DNA of 61,642 nt, from assembly GCA_017309275.1 (NCBI GenBank), contig JAFKLT010000059.1:1-61642 (forward strand), in the 5' to 3' direction. Source of the DNA: Sphingomonadales bacterium. Lineage in GTDB: Bacteria; Pseudomonadota; Alphaproteobacteria; Sphingomonadales; Sphingomonadaceae. Shown piece by piece: positions 38,681-47,736 of this stretch. The notes beneath the pieces are model-generated. The model saw nothing but the letters and a program-made list of their open reading frames with translations, did no database searches and was not told where the DNA came from. How positions within the stretch are numbered: the stretch's first letter is position 1; every line of letters begins with the position of its first letter. A program made the position numbers and the translations under genes.

Positions 38681-39025
38681 ATGACTCGGTTCATTTCCTT
38701 AGCAAGCGGCGCGGCGCTTATTCTCGTGCTTGCGGCGTGCAACGCTGAGCCGACGCAGGAGAGCGTTGCCGCTCCGGAACAGGCCGCGCCCGTCGCCGAC
38801 GAGGCTCCAGCAACGATGACCGAGACCGTGCCTGTCGAGGAAGCGACCAACGTCACGGCGCCGGTGGCGGCGCCCGCTCAGGAGAAGGCTCCGGAGACGG
38901 CGCGCGCCAAACAGGGACCTGCCGCTAAACCCGCGACGCCGGCAAAGGAGAAGCCTGTTCCAGCGGCACCCGCAGCGTCTGAACCGGATCCTCATGCCGG
39001 GCATGACATGGACAAAATGAAATAG
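38681..39025 (+). CDS. Ala/Pro-rich lipoprotein with His/Met tail
   Basis: 114 residues. Start 38681 follows GAGGAGA. A lipobox (LAAC) gives a lipid-anchored protein with a long low-complexity Ala/Pro/Glu/Lys region and a terminal metal-type tail (HAGHDMDKMK). It resembles no catalytic family. It closes the copA-copB operon and may act as a tether or copper scavenger. Confidence 0.7.
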   Translation: MTRFISLASGAALILVLAACNAEPTQESVAAPEQAAPVADEAPATMTETVPVEEATNVTAPVAAPAQEKAPETARAKQGPAAKPATPAKEKPVPAAPAASEPDPHAGHDMDKMK

Positions 39026-39353
39026 CGTGATCCCCCGCTCGCTTTTGGGAGAACGGCAGGTCGGAGATCGCCCCGATTCACCCAAATGACCACGCCGATT
39101 CTCCCGTCGAGCGGATCGTCAGCGCGGCGGCAGTGTAGCCGATCTTCGGAGTACGCAGCTCGTTTGCCAAAATCCTTGATGTCTTTGGCCAGCCGAAGAT
39201 CGATAACTGGTGATTGCCCCGACACCGAATGTTGTAGGAAGACCCTGCGACAAGTTTCAGCAGGCGACCGAGAAAAATCGGTCTCAATCCTCTTCAGATG
39301 GCAAGGCGACGCCACATCTGGGATTCGACCCTTCAGCGGTTGCCGGCCCCGCT
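39026..39353. other. 328-base gap without a supported gene
   Basis: Between the copper operon and the thioredoxin reductase-like gene, GC is lower and short frames exist on both strands. None has a ribosome site, coding-like third positions along its length, or a recognisable domain. It may hold decayed DNA. Confidence 0.4.
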
Positions 39354-40241
39354 TCAATCCGCCAAGCGATTATGTATTGCCGTCGCCGCCTTGGCAGCCT
39401 GACCAGACGCCACCGCAATTTGATCTAGCCCCTCGACCATATCGCCGGCAGCGAATATTCCGCTAATTGTTGTTTGTTGGTGTTCATCGACCAAAATGCA
39501 GCCTGAAGCACTTAGCTCTGCGCCTGCCATTCGCGCCAGACCGCAGTTCGCCGATGTCCCGAGGGCGGCATATAGCGTGTCAAACTGCAGCGACTCGCCA
39601 TCTGCCAACGTTATGCGCAAGTCCCGATCTTCGACCGCGATTTCTTGAACAGGCGCCGACCTTACGCTCACACCAATTTCCGAAAGATGTAATGCTTCGA
39701 TTTCCGAAAGTTGCGCCGCATTCTGTGCAAGCAGTGTCACGGCGCCGGTATAATGGCGGATGAATCTTGCCTCGGCTGCGCCATGGTCGGAACAGCCGAG
39801 GACCGCAACTCGTTTGCCTCGGACTTCATAGGCGTCACAGATTGGACAATATCGTATCAGCCCGTGCGCTACCCCTCGGTCATGAGCATCTTGCGCGATC
39901 CTGGGTCGATGGTTTGAAACGCCCTGCGCAAGCAATATTGTTCGCGCCTCGAAGGTTCTCGAACTTGTCCGTGCGGCAAAGCCGGCTTCCGTCCGCGCGA
40001 TGCCTTCGACGACGCCAGTCACCATTTCAGCCCCGTAACGGGAGGCGTGCTCCCGCATCCGATCAAGCAACTCGCGGCCCGAAATCCCGTCAGGGAATCC
40101 GAGAAGATTATGCGTTTGCGGGATTTGGGCCGCGCGGCCCGCTCCTTCGTCAATGACCAGTGTCGAGCGCAGAAATCTTCCCAGATAAGTGGCTGCTGTG
40201 AGTCCTGCCGGCCCACCCCCGATGATGATGCAGTCGTACAT
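39354..40241 (-). CDS. Thioredoxin reductase-like FAD/NAD(P) oxidoreductase
   Basis: 295 residues from 40241, which has GCGAGG upstream. The FAD motif GGGPAG (8-13) is followed by a redox pair C132-P-I-C135, a second nucleotide fold (VAVLGCSDHGAAEA) and GIFAAGDMVEG near the end. Size and CxxC fit the thioredoxin reductase/AhpF group; its thioredoxin partner is not adjacent. It probably repairs thiols damaged by copper. An ECF-type promoter lies 33 bases upstream. Confidence 0.86.
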   Translation of the reverse strand: MYDCIIIGGGPAGLTAATYLGRFLRSTLVIDEGAGRAAQIPQTHNLLGFPDGISGRELLDRMREHASRYGAEMVTGVVEGIARTEAGFAARTSSRTFEARTILLAQGVSNHRPRIAQDAHDRGVAHGLIRYCPICDAYEVRGKRVAVLGCSDHGAAEARFIRHYTGAVTLLAQNAAQLSEIEALHLSEIGVSVRSAPVQEIAVEDRDLRITLADGESLQFDTLYAALGTSANCGLARMAGAELSASGCILVDEHQQTTISGIFAAGDMVEGLDQIAVASGQAAKAATAIHNRLAD

Positions 40242-40273
40242 GCGAACCTCGCGCTGACGTGAGCCCTGCTTGT

Positions 40274-40301
40274 AATACGTCCCCCGGAGCGCCGACCCTT
40301 G
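40274..40301 (-). promoter_or_regulatory. ECF-type promoter for the thioredoxin reductase-like gene
   Basis: Minus strand: CAAGGG (40296-40301), 16 bases, CGTATT (40274-40279). The expected leader is about 26 bases. The -35 is the variant also seen for the Cu(I) ATPase. Confidence 0.68.
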
Positions 40302-40336
40302 GCCGTGCGTATCTTTCCTCGGAATATGGTCGGAGG

Positions 40337-40364
40337 CGAGGGGAAAACGTCTCGGATGCGTAGT
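40337..40364 (+). promoter_or_regulatory. ECF-type promoter for the orphan fliQ
   Basis: CGAGGG (40337-40342), 16 bases, CGTAGT (40359-40364) preceded by ATG. It is 36 bases upstream of the fliQ start and head to head with the thioredoxin reductase promoter. Confidence 0.62.
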
Positions 40365-40399
40365 ATTAACAGAGTCGAACGGCAAAGAGGGCGCATGGG

Positions 40400-40672
40400 T
40401 TGGGATTGGAGAACCGGTTCTCGATTTCGATGGGGCAGACGCTTTGGGTCGCCATCGTTGTAGCCGGCCCTCCGCTTCTATTGGTGCTGGTGATTGGGCT
40501 CATTATTTCCACCATTCAGACGGGGACGTCGGTCAATGAGCCGACGGTAAGCTTCATACCCAAAATTCTGGCATTGGTCCTGTTTCTTGCGCTCTACGGC
40601 GCGGTCGCGTTGGATGTTCTGGTTGATTTTACTCGCGACCTTTGGACCCATATCCCCGAAGACATAAGATGA
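40400..40672 (+). CDS. fliQ: Orphan FliQ-like export-apparatus protein
   Basis: 90 residues with a TTG start 8 bases after AGAGGG; ATG at 40430 would cut into the first helix. Two membrane helices and the diagnostic FliQ features are present: GLIISTIQTGTSVNEPTVSFIPK between them and VLVDFTRDLWTHIPE at the end. FliQ is part of the flagellar type III export gate with FliP and FliR, none of which is encoded nearby. Its role here is unknown; it may be displaced, or co-opted. It is full length. Confidence 0.8.
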   Translation: MGLENRFSISMGQTLWVAIVVAGPPLLLVLVIGLIISTIQTGTSVNEPTVSFIPKILALVLFLALYGAVALDVLVDFTRDLWTHIPEDIR

Positions 40673-41007
40673 TAGCCCGCCTGGTGAAAACTGGCGCAGA
40701 CCGTTGCGGGGCAGCCCATGTCCGTTTCAGAGAGAAGGTACCAGCGAACTCCAGATTATGCGGCCTTGTGAAGCCTTGGGTTCCGGGGTGATCCGCGCCG
40801 CTGTCCGAACTATCCGGCTCGAAATGCGGGTCAAACCCGGCGGCAAACGGGACGCGGTGCCGTGCGGCCCGCCAGCTATCGCAAATATATAACCATTTGG
40901 AATAACCATCACGTTTGTGGAGATGACTCGTGATTATTTCTGGTCATACCACGGCCTGACAGATAGCTCGCTAGCGAAGCCAAGCGCTTTCGCAACGGGA
41001 GGGAACC
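40673..41007 (+). promoter_or_regulatory. Upstream region of TonB receptor B with direct repeat
   Basis: This 335-base gap has no gene. It contains the direct repeat ATAACCAT at 40889-40896 and 40902-40909 (13 bases start to start) in an AT-rich block, possibly a LysR-type site. On the other strand the block resembles a stretch between the LysR gene and the ABC operon. Confidence 0.4.
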
Positions 41008-43479
41008 ATGAGGACATTGCTCCGCACAAGCGGCTCGATCATCGCGGTACTGGTTATGACTTCATCAGCTGCGGTCTTCGCGCAGGAAAGCGCCGCCTCG
41101 GAACCTGTAAAGGGGGCCGCACAAAGCGATATCGTGGTGACGGGCACGCGGCGGAACGATCTCAAGGCAGCCGATTCCGCTCAGCCGATCGACATCATCA
41201 CCGGTGCCGAACTGCTCGAAAAGGGCACGGCCGACATGAATGATCTCCTCCGCACCGAGGTCCCGTCGCTCAACGTCCAGCGCCTCGTCAGCAACGACGG
41301 TGCCGTCTTCACCCGGCCTTTCTCGCTCCGCGGCCTGCCGCCGGACCAGACGCTGGTGCTCGTGAACGGCAAGCGGCGCCATCGCGGCGCGACGGTTCAG
41401 TTCACCAATGTTCCCTATATCCGGGGATCGCAGGGGCCCGATCTTTCGGCGATCCCGTCGATCGCGATCGGCCAGCTCGAGGTTCTACGTGACGGCGCGT
41501 CGGCGCTCTATGGATCGGATGCGATCGCCGGCGTTCTCAATTTCGGTCTGCGCCGCGACCGCGAAGGCGGATTGCTGATTGCTCGCTATGGCCAATTCTA
41601 CAAGGGCGACGGTGAGGATTTCCTCGTTCAGGGCAATGTCGGGCTTTCCTTCACCGACGCGGGTTTCGTCAACATCAGCGGCGAATATGTGAACGCCAGC
41701 ACGACGTCGCGCGGTATCCAGCGCCCCGACGCGCAGGCGCTCATCGATGCCGGCGTTCAGGATGTCCCGGTCCCGGCGCAGCGCTGGGGAAATCCCGAAT
41801 CCGAGGCGGCGCGCATCTTCGTCAACGCAGGCATCGAACTGTCGGACGAGATGGTATTCTACACCTTCGGCAACTATAGCTGGAGCCGCGGCTCGACGGC
41901 CTTCTTCTACCGCAACCCCAATGCCAGCTTCATTTCAACCTCGATTCCGCTCACCAATACGCCCGGAGGACAGCGGTTCAGCTTCCGCCAGCTCTTTCCC
42001 GGCGGCTTTACCCCGGATTTCGGCGCCACAGTAACCGATGCGGCGCTCGCCGCCGGCCTCAAGGGCGAATTCTCCTCGGGCCTGACCTATGATCTCAGCG
42101 CTTCCTATGGTCAGAACCATGCTTCCTACCGGATCGACAATACGGTCAATCCGTCGCTTGGCCTCGCGTCGCCGACGTCGTTCAAGCCGGGGCAACTCGA
42201 GCAGCGCGAACTCGCTTTCAATCTCGATCTCACTTACCCCATCGCGATCGGCACCTCCGATCCGCTGACGCTTGCCGGCGGTCTTGAGTATCGGCGCGAG
42301 ACATATGAGATCACGGCTGGCGACATCGCATCGTGGCAGGTTGGGCCTTTCGCGTCGGTTATCGATCCCGATACCGGGAACCGCGTCGGACTGCCGGTCG
42401 GCTCGAACGGCTTCCCGGGCTTCAGTCCCATCCAGGCGGGCGAGTTCGCGCGCAGCAACTGGGCCGCCTATACGTCGCTCGAAGGCAATCTCACCGACGC
42501 GCTCCAGTTCGGCCTTGCCGGCCGCTACGAGAATTATTCGGACTTCGGCTCGAAATTCACCTGGAAGGTCAACGGGCGGTATGATTTCTCGGACGTCTTC
42601 GCGGTGCGCGGATCGGTCAACACCGGCTTTCGTGCGCCGACGCCGGGCCAGTCGAACGCCTCGCAGGTCCAGACCAACATCGACTCGATAACCGGGGCGC
42701 CGCTGACCGCAGGCATTATCGCGCCCAACAATCCGGTCGCGCAATTCTTCGGCGCGACGCCGCTTCGGCCCGAGAATTCGTTCAACTTCGCCGGCGGCAT
42801 CGTCGTGAAGCCCTCCAATCGCATCACCTTCACGCTCGACTATTTCAACATCAAGGTCGAAGACCGGATCGCCGTATCGGGCAATTTCAATCTCACCCCG
42901 GCGCAGCGCGCGCAGCTCGCGGCGCTTGGCATTCCCGGTGGGGATTCCTTCCAGCAGGTGAGCTTCTTCACCAACTCCTTCGACAGCCGCACCCAGGGCG
43001 TCGATGCGGTGCTCACCGTGGGCTTCGACCTCGGCGGCGGCAAGGCCACGCTCGGCCTCAACGGCAACTATACCAAAACCGATGTCATCAAGGCTTCGCC
43101 GGTGATCACTGCGGACCGCGAGCGGCTGCTCGAACTCGAGGGCTTCGTTCCGAAGTGGAAGGGCAATGCGTCCTTCACTTATGCGGGCGAGCGCTTCGGC
43201 TTCGTCGCGCGCGCGAACTATTATGGCAAATGGACCGACTATGGCGCCGCACCGGCTGCCGACCAGACGGGCGGCGCCGAACTGCTGGTCGATCTCGAGC
43301 TGTCCTACAAGGTCAGCGACATGCTCAAGCTCGCGGTCGGCGGCGAGAATATCTTCGACAATTACCCCGACGTCGAGGCGCGGCAATCCCAGATCAACAA
43401 CGGGATCCGATATCTCCGCTTCGCGCCGACCGGGTTCAACGGAGGCTTCTGGTACGTCCGTGCGACCGCCTCCTTCTGA
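41008..43479 (+). CDS. TonB-dependent receptor B
   Basis: 823 residues. Signal peptide ending AVFAQ, TonB box-like IVVTGTRRNDLKAADSAQPI, plug with RGLPPDQTLVLVNGKRRHRG and LRDGASALYGSDAIAGVLNF, and a barrel ending FWYVRATASF. The plug sequence is that of the large amino-acid/peptide-type receptors of sphingomonads and xanthomonads. A LysR gene, an amino-acid ABC transporter and a C-S lyase follow, so the ligand is probably an amino acid derivative (inference). No ECF-type promoter was found here. Confidence 0.92.
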   Translation: MRTLLRTSGSIIAVLVMTSSAAVFAQESAASEPVKGAAQSDIVVTGTRRNDLKAADSAQPIDIITGAELLEKGTADMNDLLRTEVPSLNVQRLVSNDGAVFTRPFSLRGLPPDQTLVLVNGKRRHRGATVQFTNVPYIRGSQGPDLSAIPSIAIGQLEVLRDGASALYGSDAIAGVLNFGLRRDREGGLLIARYGQFYKGDGEDFLVQGNVGLSFTDAGFVNISGEYVNASTTSRGIQRPDAQALIDAGVQDVPVPAQRWGNPESEAARIFVNAGIELSDEMVFYTFGNYSWSRGSTAFFYRNPNASFISTSIPLTNTPGGQRFSFRQLFPGGFTPDFGATVTDAALAAGLKGEFSSGLTYDLSASYGQNHASYRIDNTVNPSLGLASPTSFKPGQLEQRELAFNLDLTYPIAIGTSDPLTLAGGLEYRRETYEITAGDIASWQVGPFASVIDPDTGNRVGLPVGSNGFPGFSPIQAGEFARSNWAAYTSLEGNLTDALQFGLAGRYENYSDFGSKFTWKVNGRYDFSDVFAVRGSVNTGFRAPTPGQSNASQVQTNIDSITGAPLTAGIIAPNNPVAQFFGATPLRPENSFNFAGGIVVKPSNRITFTLDYFNIKVEDRIAVSGNFNLTPAQRAQLAALGIPGGDSFQQVSFFTNSFDSRTQGVDAVLTVGFDLGGGKATLGLNGNYTKTDVIKASPVITADRERLLELEGFVPKWKGNASFTYAGERFGFVARANYYGKWTDYGAAPAADQTGGAELLVDLELSYKVSDMLKLAVGGENIFDNYPDVEARQSQINNGIRYLRFAPTGFNGGFWYVRATASF

Positions 43480-43515
43480 TCGGTGGCCGTGAAGGCCGTG
43501 CCGCGACTTGTGTCT

Positions 43516-44421
43516 TCAGCTGGCGTCGGAGCCGAACATCGCGTCGCGGTGGGATTCGAGCACCGCGATAAAGGTCGCAGCGACTTTGGACATCGGCCTC
43601 AACTTCGGCGTGAAGAGCATATATTCGAAATGGACCTCCGGCGCGAAATCACGGACCGTAAGGCCCCGCTCGGCATAATCCGCTGCGGTCACGGGGTTGA
43701 GAATCGAACATCCGACCCCCTGCATGACAAGCGCGCAGATGGTCATCGCATATTGGGTTTCGATGACCATCTCGCGGTGGACGCCTGCGTCTTCGAAAAT
43801 GCGGTCGATGCGGTGACGCACACCGTCCTCGAGCGCGAGCGAAATGAAGGGCTCGCCCTCGAGATCGGCCGGCCTGATGACGTCCCTGGCCGCGAGCCGG
43901 TGACCGGCAGGGAGAACGCAGGCGCCGGGGCAGCGCAGGAAGCGCTCCATCCTTATGCCTGGCAGTTCGCGCGCCGGCGTTGCGAGGCCGATGTCGAACT
44001 GCTGGTTCGCCATCCATTGTCGCACCGTCGAGGAGCTGCGGGTCTGGAGCTGAACGGTGACGCCGGGATGTGTCTCGCGAAACGCCGCGATCACGCGCGG
44101 CAGGAAACTGACCGCGAGCGCCGGGAGGGCCGCGATCCGGAGCGTACCGGTCGCCATGTTGCGAATGTCTTCCGCTACCCGCTTCAGGGCCGCAATGCCC
44201 GAGAAACTCCGCTCGACTTCGTAGAAAAAGGCGTCGGCTTCGGGCGTCACAGTGAGCGCGCTGCCGCGCGAGCGCAGGAAGAGCTGAAAGCCCAGCTGAT
44301 GCTCGAGCTCGGCAAGCATCTTGCTCACTGCGGGTTGCGACAGGTTGAGCGACTGTGCGGCCTGGGTAACCGATCCGGAGAGCATTACGGCTCTGAAGGC
44401 TTCGAGGTGACGCAGGTTCAT
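43516..44421 (-). CDS. LysR-family transcriptional regulator
   Basis: 301 residues from 44421. The N-terminal winged helix reads MNLRHLEAFRAVMLSGSVTQAAQSLNLSQPAVSKMLAELE, a textbook LysR domain; the rest is a two-lobed sensing domain. It is divergent from the ABC operon with 55 bases between the starts, and probably controls both that operon and receptor B. Related LysR proteins respond to sulfur or basic amino acids. Confidence 0.9.
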   Translation of the reverse strand: MNLRHLEAFRAVMLSGSVTQAAQSLNLSQPAVSKMLAELEHQLGFQLFLRSRGSALTVTPEADAFFYEVERSFSGIAALKRVAEDIRNMATGTLRIAALPALAVSFLPRVIAAFRETHPGVTVQLQTRSSSTVRQWMANQQFDIGLATPARELPGIRMERFLRCPGACVLPAGHRLAARDVIRPADLEGEPFISLALEDGVRHRIDRIFEDAGVHREMVIETQYAMTICALVMQGVGCSILNPVTAADYAERGLTVRDFAPEVHFEYMLFTPKLRPMSKVAATFIAVLESHRDAMFGSDAS

Positions 44422-44476
44422 TGGACATCGCTCCCTATAGCTATTTCTTATGGCGCTAGCATCGAAAGCCTCGTTT

Positions 44477-45547
44477 ATGAATAGGTCGCACGCACTGCGC
44501 CGCTGGCTTCCGGCGCTGCTCGCCGCCGGCGCCCTGCTTCTTGGCGGCTGCGACCGCGAGCCGGCCGGCACCGGCGGATATGAGATTGCCGCGGCGAAGG
44601 GATCTACGCTCGCGCGGATTCGTGCGCGCGGAACGCTCAATTGCGCCATTCATACGGGGCAGCTCGGTATGTCCTATCTCGACAAGCGCGGGCGCTGGCA
44701 GGGGTTCTTCGTCGATTATTGCCGGGCGCTCGCCGCCGCGGTCCTCGGCGATGCTCGCAAGGTCCGGTTCATGCCGGTCGCCTCGAACAAGCGCTTCACG
44801 ATCGTGCAGACGGGCGAGGCCGACGTCCTGTCGCGGACGACGACATGGACGCTGACGCGCGACACCGACCTCGGGGTGAATTTCGTCGGCACCATGTATT
44901 ATGACGGGCAGAGTTTTCTGGTGCCGCGTCGGTCGGGCGTGCGGCTGCCCGCAGATCTTGACGGCGCGTCGATCTGCATCACCAAGGGAACGACTTCTGA
45001 ACTCAACACCGCCGAATATTTCGAGCGCAAGGGGCTGCGCTTCCAGTCGGTCGTGTTCGAGAATCCCGAGGAAGCCAAGCTCGCCTTCTTTGCCGGGCGG
45101 TGCGACGCGATGACCACCGATGCCTTCACGCTGACCGTGATCCGTCTCGCCGATACCGCGCATCCGGACGATTATGTTGTGCTGCCCGAACGACTCACCA
45201 AGGAGCCGGTAGGTCCCGTCGTGCGCAGCGACGACGAGCAATGGTATGAGATCAACAAATGGGTGCTGAACGCGCTCTTTGCTGCCGAGGAAATGGGGGT
45301 CACCCGCGCGAATGCAGCGCGCATGCGCATGGCCTCGCGTGACCCCGAAGTGCGCAAGATGCTCGGCGGCCTGCCCGGATTCGGCAAGTCGCTCGGCCTC
45401 GACGATGACTGGGCGTATCGCGCGATCGAGGCGACGGGCAATTATGGCGAAATCTTCGACCGGCACATTACGCCGCTCGGCGTCGAGCGCGGGCAAAATA
45501 AGCTCTATCGGGACGGCGGGCTGATCTACCCGTTGCCGATGCGATGA
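44477..45547 (+). CDS. AapJ-like amino-acid-binding protein
   Basis: 356 residues. Start 44477 gives a signal peptide with lipobox LGGC; ATG at 44450 is possible. The mature domain follows AapJ of general amino-acid ABC transporters: LARIRARGTLNCAIHTGQLGMSYLDKRGRWQGFFVDYCRA, later ICITKGTTSELNTAEYF and TTDAFTL. It binds an amino acid in the periplasm and hands it to the fused permease. It overlaps the permease start by ATGA. Being lipid-anchored is unusual for AapJ, which is normally soluble. Confidence 0.88.
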   Translation: MNRSHALRRWLPALLAAGALLLGGCDREPAGTGGYEIAAAKGSTLARIRARGTLNCAIHTGQLGMSYLDKRGRWQGFFVDYCRALAAAVLGDARKVRFMPVASNKRFTIVQTGEADVLSRTTTWTLTRDTDLGVNFVGTMYYDGQSFLVPRRSGVRLPADLDGASICITKGTTSELNTAEYFERKGLRFQSVVFENPEEAKLAFFAGRCDAMTTDAFTLTVIRLADTAHPDDYVVLPERLTKEPVGPVVRSDDEQWYEINKWVLNALFAAEEMGVTRANAARMRMASRDPEVRKMLGGLPGFGKSLGLDDDWAYRAIEATGNYGEIFDRHITPLGVERGQNKLYRDGGLIYPLPMR

Positions 45548-47736
45548 CCCATACGCAGAGGCGCCTTGCGATCGCTGCGTTGCCCTGGCTGCTTTTGGCG
45601 GGCGGACTTGTGGCCGCCTACGGGCTGTTTGCGACATTGGCGGACAATCTTGCGGACCGAAACATCCGGACGGGGTTCGGTTTCCTGTTCGACCGGGCGG
45701 GCTTCGCGATCGGTGAAACGCTGATCGACTACGCACCGGGCGATTCCTATGCCGCGGCGCTGGCGGTGGGTCTTCTCAACACGCTTCTGATATCGGCGCT
45801 CGGTATTATCTTCTCGACCTTGCTCGGCCTGGCAGTTTGTATGGCGCGCCTGTCGTCCAACTGGATGCTTGCGAGGCTCTCTGGCCTTTATATCGAGCTG
45901 GTTCGCAACATTCCGCTGCTACTCCAGATGTTCGTCTGGTACGCTGCGCTGCTGTTCGGTCTGCCCGGCCCCGGTTCTGGCGCCATCGGTGCGTTCGATC
46001 TCGACAATCGGGGGTTGCACCTCCCCGCGCTCACCCTGGCCGGTCCGGGAAGGGCGGCCCTGCTCATCGCTATCGTTGCCTGTGCGATCCTGCTGGGTGC
46101 CGTGCGGCGAGGAGCCGTTCGCACGCGCACCGCGCTGGCCTTCGCCGGCATCTCCCTGGTGCCGCTCTTGCTGTGGGGTGGGATTGATCTGCCGCGGGCG
46201 GGGCGCTTCGGAACCGTCGGCGGACTGTCCTTCTCAACGGAGTTTCTGACTCTGGTCACCAGCCTTTCGGTCTATGCCTCGGCCTATCTGGCCGAGATAT
46301 TCCGCAGCGCGATCCTCGCCGTTCCAGCAGGGCAGAGCGAGGCCGCCAAAGCGCTCGGCCTGTCGCCCGCGCAAACGATGGGACGGATCGTGATCCCGCA
46401 AGCGCTGCGCATTGCCATACCGCCGATGACGAGCTGGCATCTCAACACGATCAAGAACAGCTCCCTGGGCGTCGCGATCGGATATCCCGAATTTGTCTCG
46501 GTGGTCGATACCGTCATCAGCCAGACAGGTCAGGCGATCGAAGGCGTCGGTCTGATCGTCGCGACGTTTCTCCTGCTCTCGCTGTCCTTGGCGTTCGTTA
46601 CCGGCCGCTATGCCCGCCGGTTGGGCTGGACCGTTGCCGGGCAGCCCGGCCGCAGCATCCAGTCGGCGCCCCTCGAACCCTTTCCGCTACGCTCGGCGGC
46701 GGCCTGGCCGTCGTGGATGCGGCGCAATCTGTTCAGAGGAGGACGCCAGTCGATACTGACCATCGCGATCCTCGCCATGACCGCGGCTTTCGTCGGCAAG
46801 GGACTCTCGTGGCTGCTGTTTGAGGCGACATTCGCCGGGGGCGCGGCCGATTGCCGTTTGGCCAGCGGTGCCTGCTGGCCATTCCTCCGCGAAAATGCGC
46901 GGCTTATATTGTTCGGAACCTATCCCGAAGCCGAGCAGTGGCGGTCCGCAGCGGCGGCGGCGGCGCTGCTTTCCTGCCTCGCGTTCTCCTTCGTCCCGCG
47001 ATTTTGGCGTAGCCGCCTCGGCCTAGCCTGGCTCGGCGCGATCGCGGTGGCGGTACTTCTGCTGCGCGGCGGGTTCGCGGGCCTTTCCTATGTGCCGATG
47101 GAGAAGTGGAGCGGCCTGCCGGTCACATTGCTGCTCGCGAGCCTTGCGGTGGTCGGCGCGTTTCCGCTGGCCATACTCCTCGCATTCGGCCGCAGGTCGT
47201 CGCGGCGCGGGATTCGCTGGCCGAGCATCGCCTTCATCGAGCTGGTTCGTGGAACGCCGCTGATCGGCGTGCTCTTCCTCGCCGCGGTCCTGTTCCCGCT
47301 GTTCGTGCCCTCTTATCTCTCGATCGACAGCCTGCCGCGCGTCCAGCTCGCGCTCATATTCTTCACCGCCGCCTATATGGCGGAGGTCATCCGGGGCGGC
47401 CTGCTGGCGGTTCCCGCGGGGCAGGCCGAGGCCGCGCAGGCTCTTGGCCTCACCAAATGGCAGGCGCGGCGCCACATCCTGTTGCCGCAGGCCCTGAAAG
47501 TCAGCGTACCCGGACTGGTCAACACTTCGATCAGCGAGGTGAAGAACACGACGCTCGTCCTCATCGTCGGCGTCTTCGATTTGTTGCAGACGACCCGCCT
47601 CTCCTACGTCGAGGCGCAATGGCGACCCTATTTCGCCGAAGCCTATCTTTTTACCGGGACAATCTTCTTCCTCCTCTGTTTTTCCCTGTCCCGGCTCAGC
47701 ATGAAGATCGAACGGAAACTAAACTATGCAGGATAA
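45544..47736 (+). CDS. Fused amino-acid ABC permease (AapQ-AapM in one chain)
   Basis: 730 residues carrying two complete permease halves. Residues 1-355 are AapQ-like (long periplasmic loop, then ELVRNIPLLLQMFVW and the EAA loop QSEAAKALGLSPAQTMGRIVIPQALR). Residues 400-730 are AapM-like (IELVRGTPLIGVLF, EAA loop QAEAAQALGLTKWQARRHILLPQALK). In characterised aapJQMP operons these are separate proteins. The reading frame is continuous with no sign of frameshift. It forms the membrane channel with the ATPase at 48970-49722. Confidence 0.9.
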   Translation: MTHTQRRLAIAALPWLLLAGGLVAAYGLFATLADNLADRNIRTGFGFLFDRAGFAIGETLIDYAPGDSYAAALAVGLLNTLLISALGIIFSTLLGLAVCMARLSSNWMLARLSGLYIELVRNIPLLLQMFVWYAALLFGLPGPGSGAIGAFDLDNRGLHLPALTLAGPGRAALLIAIVACAILLGAVRRGAVRTRTALAFAGISLVPLLLWGGIDLPRAGRFGTVGGLSFSTEFLTLVTSLSVYASAYLAEIFRSAILAVPAGQSEAAKALGLSPAQTMGRIVIPQALRIAIPPMTSWHLNTIKNSSLGVAIGYPEFVSVVDTVISQTGQAIEGVGLIVATFLLLSLSLAFVTGRYARRLGWTVAGQPGRSIQSAPLEPFPLRSAAAWPSWMRRNLFRGGRQSILTIAILAMTAAFVGKGLSWLLFEATFAGGAADCRLASGACWPFLRENARLILFGTYPEAEQWRSAAAAAALLSCLAFSFVPRFWRSRLGLAWLGAIAVAVLLLRGGFAGLSYVPMEKWSGLPVTLLLASLAVVGAFPLAILLAFGRRSSRRGIRWPSIAFIELVRGTPLIGVLFLAAVLFPLFVPSYLSIDSLPRVQLALIFFTAAYMAEVIRGGLLAVPAGQAEAAQALGLTKWQARRHILLPQALKVSVPGLVNTSISEVKNTTLVLIVGVFDLLQTTRLSYVEAQWRPYFAEAYLFTGTIFFLLCFSLSRLSMKIERKLNYAG

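Noticed and set aside
39026-39353. Short frames in the gap before the thioredoxin reductase-like gene
   Set aside because: No ribosome site, no consistent coding bias and no family likeness.
40307-40312. A further ECF -10 (CGTATC) on the plus strand near fliQ
   Set aside because: The hexamer 16 bases upstream is GGAGCG, too far from the -35 consensus; the site at 40337-40364 is better placed.
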